Source: JAEYOM01 sp036260935
GTDB lineage: Bacteria; Bacillota; Clostridia; Acetivibrionales; DTU013
Reading direction: 5' to 3'
DNA length: 64,000 nucleotides
Assembly (NCBI GenBank): GCA_036260935.1
Contig: DATALQ010000016.1
Span: 57,032 to 121,031, forward strand
The translations under genes and the position numbers were made by a program. This document shows positions 8,715 through 17,551 of this stretch, in pieces (positions within the stretch are counted from its first letter, which is position 1; each line of letters begins with the position of its first letter). The notes below the pieces were generated by a model, which saw nothing but the letters and a program-made list of their open reading frames with translations, did not search any database and was not told the origin of the DNA.

Positions 8715-8796
8715 ACCATTTACCCCCTGGGTTAAATTATTATTGTAATATCTTCCAATTACAAATATAATTTTATTAGCTTACGCATATCTTGGC

Positions 8797-8838
8797 AAGT
8801 ACGCACATTCATATTACATAGTCATGTAAAACGTACTT
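8797..8838. promoter_or_regulatory. Nested inverted repeats between PPOX and hxlR genes
   Basis: AAGTACG (8797-8803) pairs with CGTACTT (8832-8838). Inside them lies the palindrome TTACAT-AGTC-ATGTAA (8814-8829). The site sits 24 bases before the HxlR-type start and faces the divergent PPOX gene. It is a good candidate operator for autoregulation. Confidence 0.5.
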
Positions 8839-8861
8839 ATGCGATGAACGGGGTGTTTTAG

Positions 8862-9266
8862 ATGGATATAAAGGAAGCTGTAAAAAGTTGCCCTGTTACG
8901 GTGACTCAAAATTTATTGATGGGGAAATGGAAGCTGGCTCTATTGTGGGTCATCGGGCAGCAAACCAGGCGCTTCAACGAGCTGCAGAGGCTGATGCCCA
9001 ATATATCGCGGGGCGTTCTGACACAGCAGCTGCGGGAGCTTGAGCGTGACGGGCTGGTCAACAGGGAAGTCTACCGGGAGGTCCCTCCGAAGGTGGAGTA
9101 TTCGCTGACAGAAATCGGGAAAAGCTTTATACCGGTGATGATGCGTATAATGGAATGGGGCGTCGGATATATAAAGCAAACCGCGAACTGCAGCATGGAC
9201 ATATGTCTGTCGAACAATTTCTCCTGTCAAAAGTGTTATGAAATGATGAGGGCAGGCGCGGAATAA
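8862..9266 (+). CDS. HxlR-family winged-helix regulator
   Basis: The protein has 134 residues. It begins VKSCPVTVTQNLLMGKWKL, the HxlR hallmark with a Cys near residue 10. A winged helix follows: RRFNELQRLMPNISRGVLTQQLRELERDGLV, wing REVPPKVEYSLTEIG. Family members bind DNA as dimers and several use the N-terminal Cys to sense electrophiles or disulfide stress. Extra Cys residues in the C-terminal tail (CSMDICLSNNFSCQKC) could add redox or metal sensing, which is inference. It is divergent from the PPOX-family gene, its likely target. Confidence 0.9.
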   Translation: MDIKEAVKSCPVTVTQNLLMGKWKLALLWVIGQQTRRFNELQRLMPNISRGVLTQQLRELERDGLVNREVYREVPPKVEYSLTEIGKSFIPVMMRIMEWGVGYIKQTANCSMDICLSNNFSCQKCYEMMRAGAE

Positions 9267-9462
9267 ATGGCACTGGCTGAATTGGCAGGGGATAAAGTAA
9301 GCACTTTGCTGATTTTGCGTTTGTAATTCACGTTTGCGAAAATATATGCGTAGTCCAAATAATTACAGTTGATTTTGGGCCGCAGATGTATTATCATATA
9401 TATTGCACTTTGATACGGCACGCAAAGCTTTTACGAAGCTTGAACCGTCAAATGCGGAATAT

Positions 9463-9539
9463 GCGCCCATAGCTCAATTGGATAGAGCGTCTGGCTACGG
9501 ACCAGAAGGTTGTGGATTCGATCTCTGCTGGGCGCGCCA
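9463..9539 (+). tRNA. tRNA-Arg (anticodon ACG)
   Basis: A cloverleaf can be drawn. The acceptor stem is GCGCCCA/TGGGCGC and the D-arm is AGCTCAATTGGATAGAGC. The anticodon stem-loop is TCTGG-CTACGGA-CCAGA with anticodon ACG, and the T-arm contains GGATTCGATCT. Discriminator G and an encoded CCA end at 9539. A terminator follows at once. It is a single isolated tRNA gene. Confidence 0.95.
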
Positions 9540-9542
9540 AAT

Positions 9543-9580
9543 AAAAGCCGGTACTTCAAGGATTTGAGGTACCGGCTTTT
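9543..9580 (+). terminator. Rho-independent terminator after tRNA-Arg
   Basis: A 12-bp stem AAAAGCCGGTAC/GTACCGGCTTTT with a 14-base loop ends in TTTT. It begins three bases after the tRNA CCA. The 279 bases from here to the next gene show nothing I can name. Confidence 0.85.
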
Positions 9581-9859
9581 GCTGTGCCGGCCCACTCTAT
9601 TAAAAAGTAAAATTTGCACCGGCCATGAAAATTTCCTGTAAAGTGTTAGGTGTTGGGCAAATAATCGCCCAATTGTAATATTTTCTTTTGAGGCGATGCG
9701 CTATAATGAGAAGAATGAAGAATCCCCATCTTTCGGAGCTTATCCGGAAGAGGACGGGGACGTGACACTTGCCCGGGCGGCTGTTGCCGGTATTACCGGA
9801 GCCTGCTCAGGCTGGATTCGGCCGAGAAAAGCACAGAAAAACAAATAGGAGAGAACCTT

Positions 9860-10873
9860 ATGAAAGCTGTATTTACGAAAGCGCCTTACCGATTTGAAAT
9901 CAGGGATGTGGAATTGAGGGAACCGGGGCAGGAGGAAGCTCTGATAAAAGTAATCGCCTGTGGTATTTGCGGCGGAGACGTGGGATTTGCCGGAACAGAC
10001 GCACAGGACTGGCAGCCGTTCGGACATGAGGTTTCCGGTATTGTCATAAAGACCGGTGCGAACTGTGCAAACGTATCGGCGGGGGACAAGGTGGTGCTGG
10101 AAAGCGGATCGTTCTGCAGGGAATGTGAATTGTGTCGGAACGGCCGTGTCGATCTGTGCAACAAAGGCCCGAATTTCTGGAATTCCACCAGTATGGGCTT
10201 TGCAGAATATATGATCGCCCCAAAGGAATGTCTGGTTCCGTTTTCAGGGATCTCCTTTGAGGAAGCGGCGCTGGTGGAGCCGCTTGGCGTGGCTCTTGAC
10301 CTCTTTTACACCGCCGGCGTCCAATTTAACGACAGCGTGCTTGTAGCAGGAATCGGGCCGATCGGTCTTATGGCAATCCAGCTTTCGAAAGCCGCCGGAG
10401 CGAAAAGGATCTACGCCGCGGCCCATTCCCATTCGAAAGCCAGAATCGGACTGGCGGAAAAATTCGGTGCCGATGAAATCGTGTTTACCGACAAAACGGG
10501 GATCGAATCCTACGTATATTCCGGCGGGGGAGTCGACAAGGTCATGCTGACAGCTCCGCCCAGATTGATTCCGGCCTGTATGAAGGCTTCGAACCTGGGT
10601 GGGACGATTGCCTACATCGGTTTTGCAGGCGGAAATGACGCCCAGGTTACCTTCGATGCAAACGAATTTCATGTAAAAAAGCTACAGTTGAAAGCATCCT
10701 TTGCGGCTCCTGCGTTGTATTTTCCAAGAGCCATCGAACTGATCCAAAGAGGGGCGGTTGATGTAAAGTCCTTGATCAGCAACAGGTTCAGACTTGAGGA
10801 AATTGAAAGCGCGATGCGAGCCTTGTGTGAAGACAAGTGTAACAGCGTCAAATCGGTGATGGTAGCAGAATAA
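9860..10873 (+). CDS. Zinc-dependent medium-chain alcohol/polyol dehydrogenase
   Basis: The protein has 337 residues with the MDR plan. The catalytic zinc site is built from the Cys in ACGICGGD (near residue 37), GHE, and a Glu in ALVEPLGVAL. The structural zinc loop CRECELCRNGRVDLC has all four Cys. The NAD-binding motif is GIGPIGLMAIQL near residue 165. It is closest in style to sorbitol/threonine dehydrogenase-like enzymes that oxidise secondary alcohols, and the substrate is not determinable. AATAGGAGAG precedes the ATG. It lies upstream of the aldo/keto reductase cluster but is separated by 241 bases with its own regulatory signals. Confidence 0.85.
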   Translation: MKAVFTKAPYRFEIRDVELREPGQEEALIKVIACGICGGDVGFAGTDAQDWQPFGHEVSGIVIKTGANCANVSAGDKVVLESGSFCRECELCRNGRVDLCNKGPNFWNSTSMGFAEYMIAPKECLVPFSGISFEEAALVEPLGVALDLFYTAGVQFNDSVLVAGIGPIGLMAIQLSKAAGAKRIYAAAHSHSKARIGLAEKFGADEIVFTDKTGIESYVYSGGGVDKVMLTAPPRLIPACMKASNLGGTIAYIGFAGGNDAQVTFDANEFHVKKLQLKASFAAPALYFPRAIELIQRGAVDVKSLISNRFRLEEIESAMRALCEDKCNSVKSVMVAE

Positions 10874-11030
10874 GCGGCAGTCATTATCGGATACTGGATA
10901 TTCGACATAGGACAGGTCAGATGAATCGGAAAACTTTAACGTGGGGATGTCGGCTTTGGTGTCCATAACCTCTGCCGTCCACCGCAACTTGCTGACATAA
11001 AAATAGTGGTTCCTCAAATATCTATTAAAT

Positions 11031-11066
11031 GTGGTACTTTTAAGAACCACGAAACAGTTATATAAT
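11031..11066 (+). promoter_or_regulatory. Palindromic operator and -10 before the first aldo/keto reductase
   Basis: The 20-bp imperfect palindrome GTGGTACTTTTAAGAACCAC (11031-11050) is followed 10 bases later by a perfect -10 TATAAT (11061-11066). A further GTGGTTC copy lies upstream at 11006. GTGG-containing repeats are typical of MocR/PdxR regulator sites, and a MocR gene is second in this operon. The link to that regulator is inference. Confidence 0.5.
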
Positions 11067-11114
11067 TGTGATTACAGGTTCGAATTACCAACCATAGAAA
11101 GAGGTGGGTCCAAA

Positions 11115-12260
11115 ATGATATATAACAAATTCGGGAAAATCAGTGAGAAGGTATCGAGGTTCGGTATGGGCTGCATGAGGCTGCCCCACAGGACAGACGA
11201 ACAGGGAAACGACGTTATCGACGACGAAGAATCCATAAAAATGATAAGATATGCCATCGGCGAGGGAGTTAACTATTTTGACACTGCTTACGCCTATCCG
11301 GGGAGCGAAGCTCTTCTCGGGAAGGCCTTGAAGGACGGATACAGGGAAAAGGTCATGATTGCGACCAAGACTCCGGTAGGTGATGTAAAAGAATATGATG
11401 ATTACCGGCGAATATTTGAAGAACAGCTTGAGCGTCTCCAGACGGACTACATAGATGTCTACCTGTTTCACTGCCTGGACAGGAAGAACTGGGAAAAGCT
11501 TAAAGCTACAAATGGCATCGCTTATGCGGAAGAACTGAAAAAGAGCGGAAGGATCGGAAACATAGGCTTTTCCTTTCATGCGGAACACGACCTTTTCAGG
11601 GAGATACTTGACGCCTATGGATGGGATATATGTCTTATCCAGCTTAACATACTCGACAGAAATCACCAGGCAGGTGTAGAAGGGTTGCGGTATGCAGGGC
11701 AAAAAGGCGTACCGGTAGTCATAATGGAGCCTCTGAAAGGCGGGTTGCTCGGCAGCAAACCGCCGGTTGAGGTCGAAGAGCTGCTGAAGGAGCATAATGA
11801 AAAAAGATCGCTGGTGGATTGGGCCTTCCGCTGGCTTTACAATCACAGTGAGATCAAGGTTGTCTTAAGCGGCGTCAGTTCAATGGAACAGCTCAAGGAT
11901 AACATACGTATCGTCAATGAAGCCGGCTGCAATGTTCTGTCGCCTTCGGACGAGGAGCTAATACTGCGGATCAAGGACATATACGCTTCAAAGGTAAAGG
12001 TGGGCTGCACGGGCTGCGGATATTGCATGCCCTGTCCCAAGGGAGTGAACATTCCTGAAATATTCAAGATATATAACGATTCGGCCTTGTCTGCCTGGAC
12101 CGAATTCGGCAAAGTATTCTACAGCCTTGTTGCGACGAGCAATGGAAGGGATGCCTCCAAATGTGTCGCATGCCGCAGCTGCGAGAGGCACTGCCCGCAA
12201 AAGCTTCCTATCGCCGATCTTTTGAAGGAAGCTCATGAAGCGATGAAGAGTGAAGGTTGA
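11115..12260 (+). CDS. Fe-S cluster aldo/keto reductase (first of three)
   Basis: The start is ATG 11115, 9 bases after GAGGTG, giving 381 residues. A longer upstream frame would overlap the operator and is rejected. An AKR TIM barrel carries the catalytic tetrad: Asp and Tyr in FDTAYAY, Lys in ATKTP, His in LFHCLD. The C-terminal extension has two four-Cys motifs, CTGCGYCMPCP and CVACRSCERHCP, which usually hold [4Fe-4S] clusters. Such COG1453-type proteins are common in anaerobes and are thought to link carbonyl reduction to a ferredoxin-like electron path. The next gene (MocR) starts 14 bases downstream. The substrate is unknown. Confidence 0.88.
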   Translation: MIYNKFGKISEKVSRFGMGCMRLPHRTDEQGNDVIDDEESIKMIRYAIGEGVNYFDTAYAYPGSEALLGKALKDGYREKVMIATKTPVGDVKEYDDYRRIFEEQLERLQTDYIDVYLFHCLDRKNWEKLKATNGIAYAEELKKSGRIGNIGFSFHAEHDLFREILDAYGWDICLIQLNILDRNHQAGVEGLRYAGQKGVPVVIMEPLKGGLLGSKPPVEVEELLKEHNEKRSLVDWAFRWLYNHSEIKVVLSGVSSMEQLKDNIRIVNEAGCNVLSPSDEELILRIKDIYASKVKVGCTGCGYCMPCPKGVNIPEIFKIYNDSALSAWTEFGKVFYSLVATSNGRDASKCVACRSCERHCPQKLPIADLLKEAHEAMKSEG

Positions 12261-12274
12261 TAGGCGGTGAAGCC

Positions 12275-13678
12275 ATGTTTGTCGAATTGGACAGAAACAG
12301 CGCAATACCTGTCAAAAAACAACTTTATGACGCCATAACCTCTAAGATCCTTCGGGGCGAGCTCGCTGAGGGAGAAAAACTGCCTTCGACGAGAGAACTT
12401 GCAGACCGGTTGAATATTGCCCGGAACTCCGTAATCGAGATATACGAGCAGCTTGTATCAGAGGCATACCTCGAAACGATCGGAGGCAGGGGGACCTTCG
12501 TATGCGGAGGAAGAGGCGGGCTTGCCGGCAACGGCGTCCAACAGGAGCGTAAAAGGCCGGAAAGGGCTATAAAAAAGGGCATTATCGATTTTGGGTGCGG
12601 CGTCCCGGATCTGGGCACGTTCCCGAGGAGAGCGTGGCTGCGTGCCTTGAAGGAGAGTCTCGATTCTACGGAAGACAGCGAATTGGGCTATGCTTCCGCT
12701 TTAGGATACAGGCCTCTTCGGCGTTCACTGGCGCAATACCTTATGAAGTATAAAGGGATAAGCTGTTCGTACGAACAGGTAGTAATCGTCAATGGTACTT
12801 CCGACGCAATTGTTCTTTTAGCTCTGCTGTTCCGGTATACTATCGCCCGGATAATCATTGAATCTGCCGTCGTGAGCTTCGTGCCTGATATTTTTCGGGA
12901 ATTCGGCTATGGAATCGTTCCCGTAAAGATCGATAGATACGGTGTTTGTACCGGGGACCTACCGGATATGGAGAACGGCTTGATATTTACTTCCCCCTCG
13001 CATCAATTTCCTCTCGGAGGTACTTTGTCGGCTGAAAGAAGGCGGAAGCTGGCAGACTATGCGAAAGTGCGCGGCCATTACATAGTAGAGGATGATTACG
13101 ACAGTGAATTCAGATATGCGGGGGCTCCTGTGAACTCCCTCTTTCAGCTGGCGCCGGAGAATGTCATTCATCTGGGGACCTTCAGCAAGACCCTGGCGCC
13201 ATTTCTGAGACTTGGATATATAGTATTGCCCAAACAGCTGGTGCCCAGGGTAAAAAAGCTGCAGTCACTCTTGTACCGAAGGGTTGGCACGCATGCCCAA
13301 ATGGCGTTGAATTGTCTTTTGGAAAATGGGATTTACGCGAAGCACGTCAATACCGTATGCAAGCTGTACAAGAGGAAGATGCTGACCATAACGGACGCAT
13401 TGCGCCGTGAATTCGGAGATACCGTTGAGGCCCTGGGTGTGAATTCCGGTCTCCATATAGCCGTTGTTTTCCCGAACTCCATATTCGATTCAAAAAGCCG
13501 AAAAGTCTTTCTTCATAATGAGGTGGATGTCGAGCTTCTGTCCGATTACACAATAGAAAAGCAGGAGAATTGCGATACCTTGATCCTGGGCTTCGGCCAT
13601 CTATCCGAAGCTGCCATCAGCGACGGGATTCGCCGATTGAAGGCAGCTGCAGACGAATTGTCACAAGTTCAAAAATAA
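12275..13678 (+). CDS. MocR/GabR-type GntR-aminotransferase regulator
   Basis: The start is ATG 12275 with GGCGGTGA upstream, giving 467 residues. The TTG at 12257 overlaps the previous stop and is less likely. The N-terminal GntR winged helix (residues 1-75: IPVKKQLYDAITSKILRGEL, then LPSTRELADRLNIARNSV) joins an aminotransferase class I fold with a PLP site: NGTSDAIVLLALL, SPSHQFPLGG, DDYDSEFRY and the Schiff-base Lys in TFSKTLAPFLRLGY. MocR proteins sense PLP or amino compounds and switch nearby enzyme genes. It sits between aldo/keto reductase genes, whose upstream DNA carries palindromes, so it probably controls them. Confidence 0.9.
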   Translation: MFVELDRNSAIPVKKQLYDAITSKILRGELAEGEKLPSTRELADRLNIARNSVIEIYEQLVSEAYLETIGGRGTFVCGGRGGLAGNGVQQERKRPERAIKKGIIDFGCGVPDLGTFPRRAWLRALKESLDSTEDSELGYASALGYRPLRRSLAQYLMKYKGISCSYEQVVIVNGTSDAIVLLALLFRYTIARIIIESAVVSFVPDIFREFGYGIVPVKIDRYGVCTGDLPDMENGLIFTSPSHQFPLGGTLSAERRRKLADYAKVRGHYIVEDDYDSEFRYAGAPVNSLFQLAPENVIHLGTFSKTLAPFLRLGYIVLPKQLVPRVKKLQSLLYRRVGTHAQMALNCLLENGIYAKHVNTVCKLYKRKMLTITDALRREFGDTVEALGVNSGLHIAVVFPNSIFDSKSRKVFLHNEVDVELLSDYTIEKQENCDTLILGFGHLSEAAISDGIRRLKAAADELSQVQK

Positions 13679-13723
13679 TCTCTTTACTTATTCTTCCTTT
13701 CTTGTTGCAGAACATTTGTTCTA

Positions 13724-13748
13724 ATGGTACTATATATATAGTCTGTAC
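13724..13748 (+). promoter_or_regulatory. Candidate operator before the second aldo/keto reductase
   Basis: The perfect 14-bp palindrome ACTATATATATAGT (13729-13742) is preceded by ATGGT and followed by CTGTAC. The GGTACT element resembles the GTGGTACTT half-site at 11031. It may be a second site for the MocR protein encoded just upstream, or simply an AT-rich promoter. Confidence 0.35.
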
Positions 13749-13811
13749 AACATTAACAGATCAGTTATAGAAAACTCCATGAAACAAGAAAATAAAGGAC
13801 GGGTTGAATGT

Positions 13812-14954
13812 ATGAATTACAGAGAAATCGGGAAAACGGGAAGGCAGGGCAGCATCATCGGCCTTGGCTGCGAGCATCTGGACGGCAAGCCTTACGAACA
13901 GATCAAGGAAACCATCGACGCGGCGTTTGAGCAGGAAATCAACGTGTTCGACGTGTTCATGCCGGGCAGGGAAGTGCGGGAAAATATTGCAAAGGCGCTG
14001 GGCAACCGGCGAAACAGAGTAATGATCCAGGGACATATCGGTTCTACGGATATCCGCCAGCAGTATGACATCAGCCGCGATTTGCCTGTGGTTCAGCAGT
14101 ATTTTGAGGAACTGCTGCGCATTTTCGGGGGGTTTATCGACTTCGGCATGATGTTTTTCATTGATTCCGAGGAAGATTACAAGGGCGTGTTCGATAAGGG
14201 CATCGCCGATTACGTACAGCGGCTGAAAAAGCAAGGCGACATCGGCCATATCGGCTTCAGTTCCCACAATCCTGAAATGGCGATGAGGGTGATAGAGACG
14301 GGACTGCCGGAAATGCTTTTGTTCAGCATCAATCTGGCATTTGACCTTTACCCGGCCGAAAAATATGTGTTGGAAGAGCTTGGGCAGGGACTCGATCCGA
14401 CGGCATTTCGCGGAATAGACCCTAAACGGGCAGCCCTTTACAAGCTTTGTGAGCAAAAGGGAGTGGGTATAACCGTGATGAAGACGCTGGGAGCGGGTAA
14501 ACTCATCTCGGCGGAGCATACCCCCTTCCGGCAGCCTATGACTGTAGCCCAGTGCATACACTATGCCCTGACCCGTCCGGCCGTTGCCAGTGTTATGCTG
14601 GGCTGCAAGACCCGCGGGGAAGTGCTGGATGCCGTACGCTATCTTGATATGAGTGACAGCGAGCGTGACTACACCCATGTGCTGGACACGCTGCGTAACG
14701 ATTTCCGGGGCAACTGCGTATATTGCAGCCATTGCCAGCCTTGCCCGGCCGAAATCGATATCGCGGCTGTAAACAAATATTTGGATATCGCCCGGTTGGA
14801 TGAGGGGAATATACCGCCCTCCATCCGTTCACATTACTCGGGGCTCGCCCATGGCGGCGGAGAATGCATAGGCTGTAGAAGCTGCGAGCAGCGTTGCCCT
14901 TTCGGTGTGCATATTATGGACAATATGGCGGCCGCAGCGCGTATTTTCGGATAA
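13812..14954 (+). CDS. Fe-S aldo/keto reductase homologue with altered catalytic tetrad
   Basis: The protein has 380 residues. ATG 13812 follows AAAGGAC, and an ATG at 13779 has no ribosome site. The barrel begins MNYREIGKTGRQGSIIGLGC. Where its neighbours have FDTAYAY, ATK and LFH, this protein has FDVFMPG, IQGHIG and MFFID. The Asp stays, but the catalytic Tyr, Lys and His are not in place. The C-terminus keeps two four-Cys motifs (CVYCSHCQPCP and CIGCRSCEQRCP). It may be an electron-transfer or radical-type relative rather than a standard NAD(P)H carbonyl reductase. It is 133 bases downstream of the MocR gene. Confidence 0.8.
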   Translation: MNYREIGKTGRQGSIIGLGCEHLDGKPYEQIKETIDAAFEQEINVFDVFMPGREVRENIAKALGNRRNRVMIQGHIGSTDIRQQYDISRDLPVVQQYFEELLRIFGGFIDFGMMFFIDSEEDYKGVFDKGIADYVQRLKKQGDIGHIGFSSHNPEMAMRVIETGLPEMLLFSINLAFDLYPAEKYVLEELGQGLDPTAFRGIDPKRAALYKLCEQKGVGITVMKTLGAGKLISAEHTPFRQPMTVAQCIHYALTRPAVASVMLGCKTRGEVLDAVRYLDMSDSERDYTHVLDTLRNDFRGNCVYCSHCQPCPAEIDIAAVNKYLDIARLDEGNIPPSIRSHYSGLAHGGGECIGCRSCEQRCPFGVHIMDNMAAAARIFG

Positions 14955-14983
14955 TTTCTTTTGCCGGCAGAGAGACGGCCGCC

Positions 14984-15049
14984 AGAAACACAGCCGAAAC
15001 ATAGTCGAAACACGGCCAAAACATAGCCGAATCGCAGCCGAAACGATAG
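14984..15049. repeat. Six-copy 11-bp tandem repeat
   Basis: Six head-to-tail units close to CGAAACACAGC fill 66 bases: agaaacacagc, cgaaacatagt, cgaaacacggc, caaaacatagc, cgaatcgcagc, cgaaacgatag. The period equals about one helical turn, so every unit faces the same side of the DNA. The array lies 66 bases upstream of the alpha/beta hydrolase start. Confidence 0.75.
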
Positions 15050-15115
15050 TGTAAAGCAGCATATGAAAAATGAGGTGAAACACTATCAAAGCAAAAATGA
15101 CAGGGGGGAATCCAT

Positions 15116-15964
15116 ATGGAATGTAATGTCCGGGACTTAAAAATCTATTACGAGAGTATCGGCGAAGGCACGCCTATTCTGATGATCCACGGTTGGAGCC
15201 CGGATCACCGGCTTATGAAAGGGTGCATGGAGCCTGTGTTCAAGACGGGCGATACGGCATGGAAGCGGATATACTTCGATTTGCCCGGGATGGGTAAAAC
15301 CAAAGGAGCACCGTGGATCGATGGTTCAGACCGCATGCTCGAACTGGTCCTCGATTTTATAGACATAGTCATCCCAAATCAGCATTTTTTACTGGCGGGA
15401 GAATCCTACGGCGGTTATATTGCCAGGGGAATAATCAAAAAGCGCCCGTCGGTCGTGGATGGCCTGCTTTTGATATGCCCCTCCGTAGATCAGGAGGTAA
15501 AGGAAAAAGGCGCCGAGTTCAGGGTGCTCGAAGAGGACGCCTCGTTTATGGACGGCCTGCCTGAAGGGGATAAAATTTATTTCACGGGAAAAGGTCTGAA
15601 CACCGTAAGAAACAGAAGGGTGTGGGAGAGATTCAGGGATGAGATTCTTCCGGGTTTGAAGCTCGCCGATTATTCATTTCTTGAAAACTGCCTCGGTCAG
15701 AATGTTCCATACAGCTTCAATGTGGATGCACTTGAAAAGCCGTTTGTGAAGCCTTCGCTGTTTCTGGCCGGAAGGCAGGATTCCGCTGTTGGCTACAGGG
15801 ACTTGTGGAAGATAATCGGGATGTATCCCAGGGCTTCCTTCGTTTTGCTCGATAAAGCGGCTCACAACCTGCAGATAGAGCAGGATGTACTGTTTACGGC
15901 TGCAGTAGGAGAGTGGCTGGAAAGGGTCGCAGCGGAATTGGAGCGCGTAGCCGTAGGCAGGTAA
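15116..15964 (+). CDS. Alpha/beta-fold hydrolase
   Basis: The protein has 282 residues. It shows the alpha/beta hydrolase plan: oxyanion strand LMIHGWSPDH near residue 24, nucleophile elbow GESYGGYIARG (Ser near residue 102), acid region in LAGRQDSAVGY, and the catalytic His in KAAHNLQIEQ near residue 256. The lid differs from that of well-known lipases, and the substrate is unknown. CAGGGGGGAA precedes the ATG. The 11-bp tandem array upstream may be its control region. It lies between two Fe-S aldo/keto reductases, so it may act in the same small-molecule pathway. Confidence 0.82.
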   Translation: MECNVRDLKIYYESIGEGTPILMIHGWSPDHRLMKGCMEPVFKTGDTAWKRIYFDLPGMGKTKGAPWIDGSDRMLELVLDFIDIVIPNQHFLLAGESYGGYIARGIIKKRPSVVDGLLLICPSVDQEVKEKGAEFRVLEEDASFMDGLPEGDKIYFTGKGLNTVRNRRVWERFRDEILPGLKLADYSFLENCLGQNVPYSFNVDALEKPFVKPSLFLAGRQDSAVGYRDLWKIIGMYPRASFVLLDKAAHNLQIEQDVLFTAAVGEWLERVAAELERVAVGR

Positions 15965-16091
15965 ACCAGGAGAGATATTCATGAAACGGTTGCTTTATAA
16001 AAAATTATAGAGTATAAATAAGAGTATATTTCTTATGTAAATACATTCGTACATTAAACGCAATATCTTGGAATATACTGGAGGAGTCAAA

Positions 16092-17252
16092 ATGCAATAC
16101 AGAAAATTCGGCAGATTCGATTTTAAAGTATCGGCTCTCGGGTTTGGTACGATGCGTCTTCCTACCGAAGGTGACGTGAATTATGGCAACAGGCTGAGTG
16201 CCAAAATAGTTGAAGATGAAGCAGTAAAAATGATCCGCCATGCCATAGATAACGGCGTCAATTACGTGGATTCGGCTTACGGCTATCATGGGGGCCGCAG
16301 CGAGATCGTTACCGGGATGGCATTGAAGGATGGCTACAGGGAAAAGGTCATGCTGGCTACCAAATCGCCTGTCTGGCTTATCAAGAAGCCGGAGGATTTT
16401 GACAGGCTGCTGGATGAACAGCTTGGCAAGCTCCAGACCGACCATCTTGATTTCTATCTGCTGCATGCCATAAACGGCGAACGCTGGAAGGATACGATCC
16501 TCAAGCACAATGTTCTGGAACGTGCCGAGGCTGCAAAGAAGGCAGGCAAGATCAAATATCTCGGGTTCTCGTTCCACGGGGATCAGGAATCCTTTATTGA
16601 GATAGTTGACGGCTATGACAAATGGGATTTCTGCCAGATACAGTACAACTACATGGACATTGAAAACCAAGCCGGTACCAGGGGGCTGAAACATGCCGCA
16701 TCCAAAGGACTTGCGGTTATTATAATGGAACCGCTGCTGGGCGGCAGGCTTGCAAACCCGCCGAAGGATATCAAGGCTGTGCTGGATGAAAGCGGTACGG
16801 GGAGATCTCCTGCGTACTGGGCTTTGGAGTGGCTCTGGAACCAGCCGGAGGTAACCGTAGTACTGAGCGGTATGAGCACGATGGAGCAGGTCGGGGAAAA
16901 CCTGGCATCAGCGGATAATTCGGGCGTAGGATTGTTTGGAGATAAGGATTTTAAAGTAATCGACCGTGTGCGTGGAATATTCGGAAGCAGAGCGGCTATC
17001 CCATGCACCGGCTGCAGCTACTGCATGCCCTGCCCGAACAACGTAAATATACCGAGGAATTTCGAGATTTATAACGACAGTGTCATATATGAAGATGTAA
17101 GGGGCGCAAAGGTGGCCTACAACGCCTTCTTCGACGCGGCCGGACACGCCGGCAACTGCATAGCCTGCAAGGCCTGCGAGAAAAAGTGCCCGCAGAAGAT
17201 ACACATCAGCGAGTTGTTGCCCAAAGTTGAGGAACTGCTTGGTAATAAATAA
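16092..17252 (+). CDS. Fe-S cluster aldo/keto reductase (third of three)
   Basis: The start is ATG 16092, just after GGAGGAG, giving 386 residues. It is a close relative of the first reductase at 11115. The tetrad is intact: VDSAYGYHGG (Asp, Tyr), ATKSP (Lys) and LLHAIN (His). The C-terminal motifs CTGCSYCMPCP and CIACKACEKKCP would bind Fe-S clusters. The regular likeness to the 11115 gene suggests a local duplication followed by divergence. A strong terminator 44 bases later closes the cluster. Confidence 0.88.
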   Translation: MQYRKFGRFDFKVSALGFGTMRLPTEGDVNYGNRLSAKIVEDEAVKMIRHAIDNGVNYVDSAYGYHGGRSEIVTGMALKDGYREKVMLATKSPVWLIKKPEDFDRLLDEQLGKLQTDHLDFYLLHAINGERWKDTILKHNVLERAEAAKKAGKIKYLGFSFHGDQESFIEIVDGYDKWDFCQIQYNYMDIENQAGTRGLKHAASKGLAVIIMEPLLGGRLANPPKDIKAVLDESGTGRSPAYWALEWLWNQPEVTVVLSGMSTMEQVGENLASADNSGVGLFGDKDFKVIDRVRGIFGSRAAIPCTGCSYCMPCPNNVNIPRNFEIYNDSVIYEDVRGAKVAYNAFFDAAGHAGNCIACKACEKKCPQKIHISELLPKVEELLGNK

Positions 17253-17295
17253 TTGATCGGATCCTGAAAAAACTGATATGTACTAACGAATGGGT

Positions 17296-17328
17296 CTGCA
17301 GGCTTGTGAGCTTGCAGGCTTTTTTTTT
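17296..17328 (+). terminator. Terminator closing the aldo/keto reductase cluster
   Basis: A 9-bp stem CTGCAGGCT/AGCTTGCAG (one G-T pair) with a TGTG loop is followed by GC and nine T residues. Confidence 0.85.
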
Positions 17329-17551
17329 GAGACCAATTGTGCGATTACGCTGTTCGACTTGGATATTTGTAAAGTATAGAGCCGGAGTCAAAGATTAGAG
17401 TCTGTATTTTTTTGAAGCTTACCTTCATACGGTGCAGCTTAACCCGTGAAAACTGTAACAAACCGGAAACCGGTTGAATTTATCCCATCTTTTAAAGTAT
17501 CATGTAAATGTAGCCAGCCAGGAAATTTTTGTGAGAGGGGGCCGCAGGGTA

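Noticed and set aside
9581..9859. Promoter of the alcohol dehydrogenase at the TATAAT near 9702
   Set aside because: No -35 element lies at a proper distance, and the sequence gives no second support.
11031..11114. Upstream extension of the first aldo/keto reductase
   Set aside because: The extra 28 codons overlap a palindrome and the -10 element, and the GAGGTG site fits ATG 11115.
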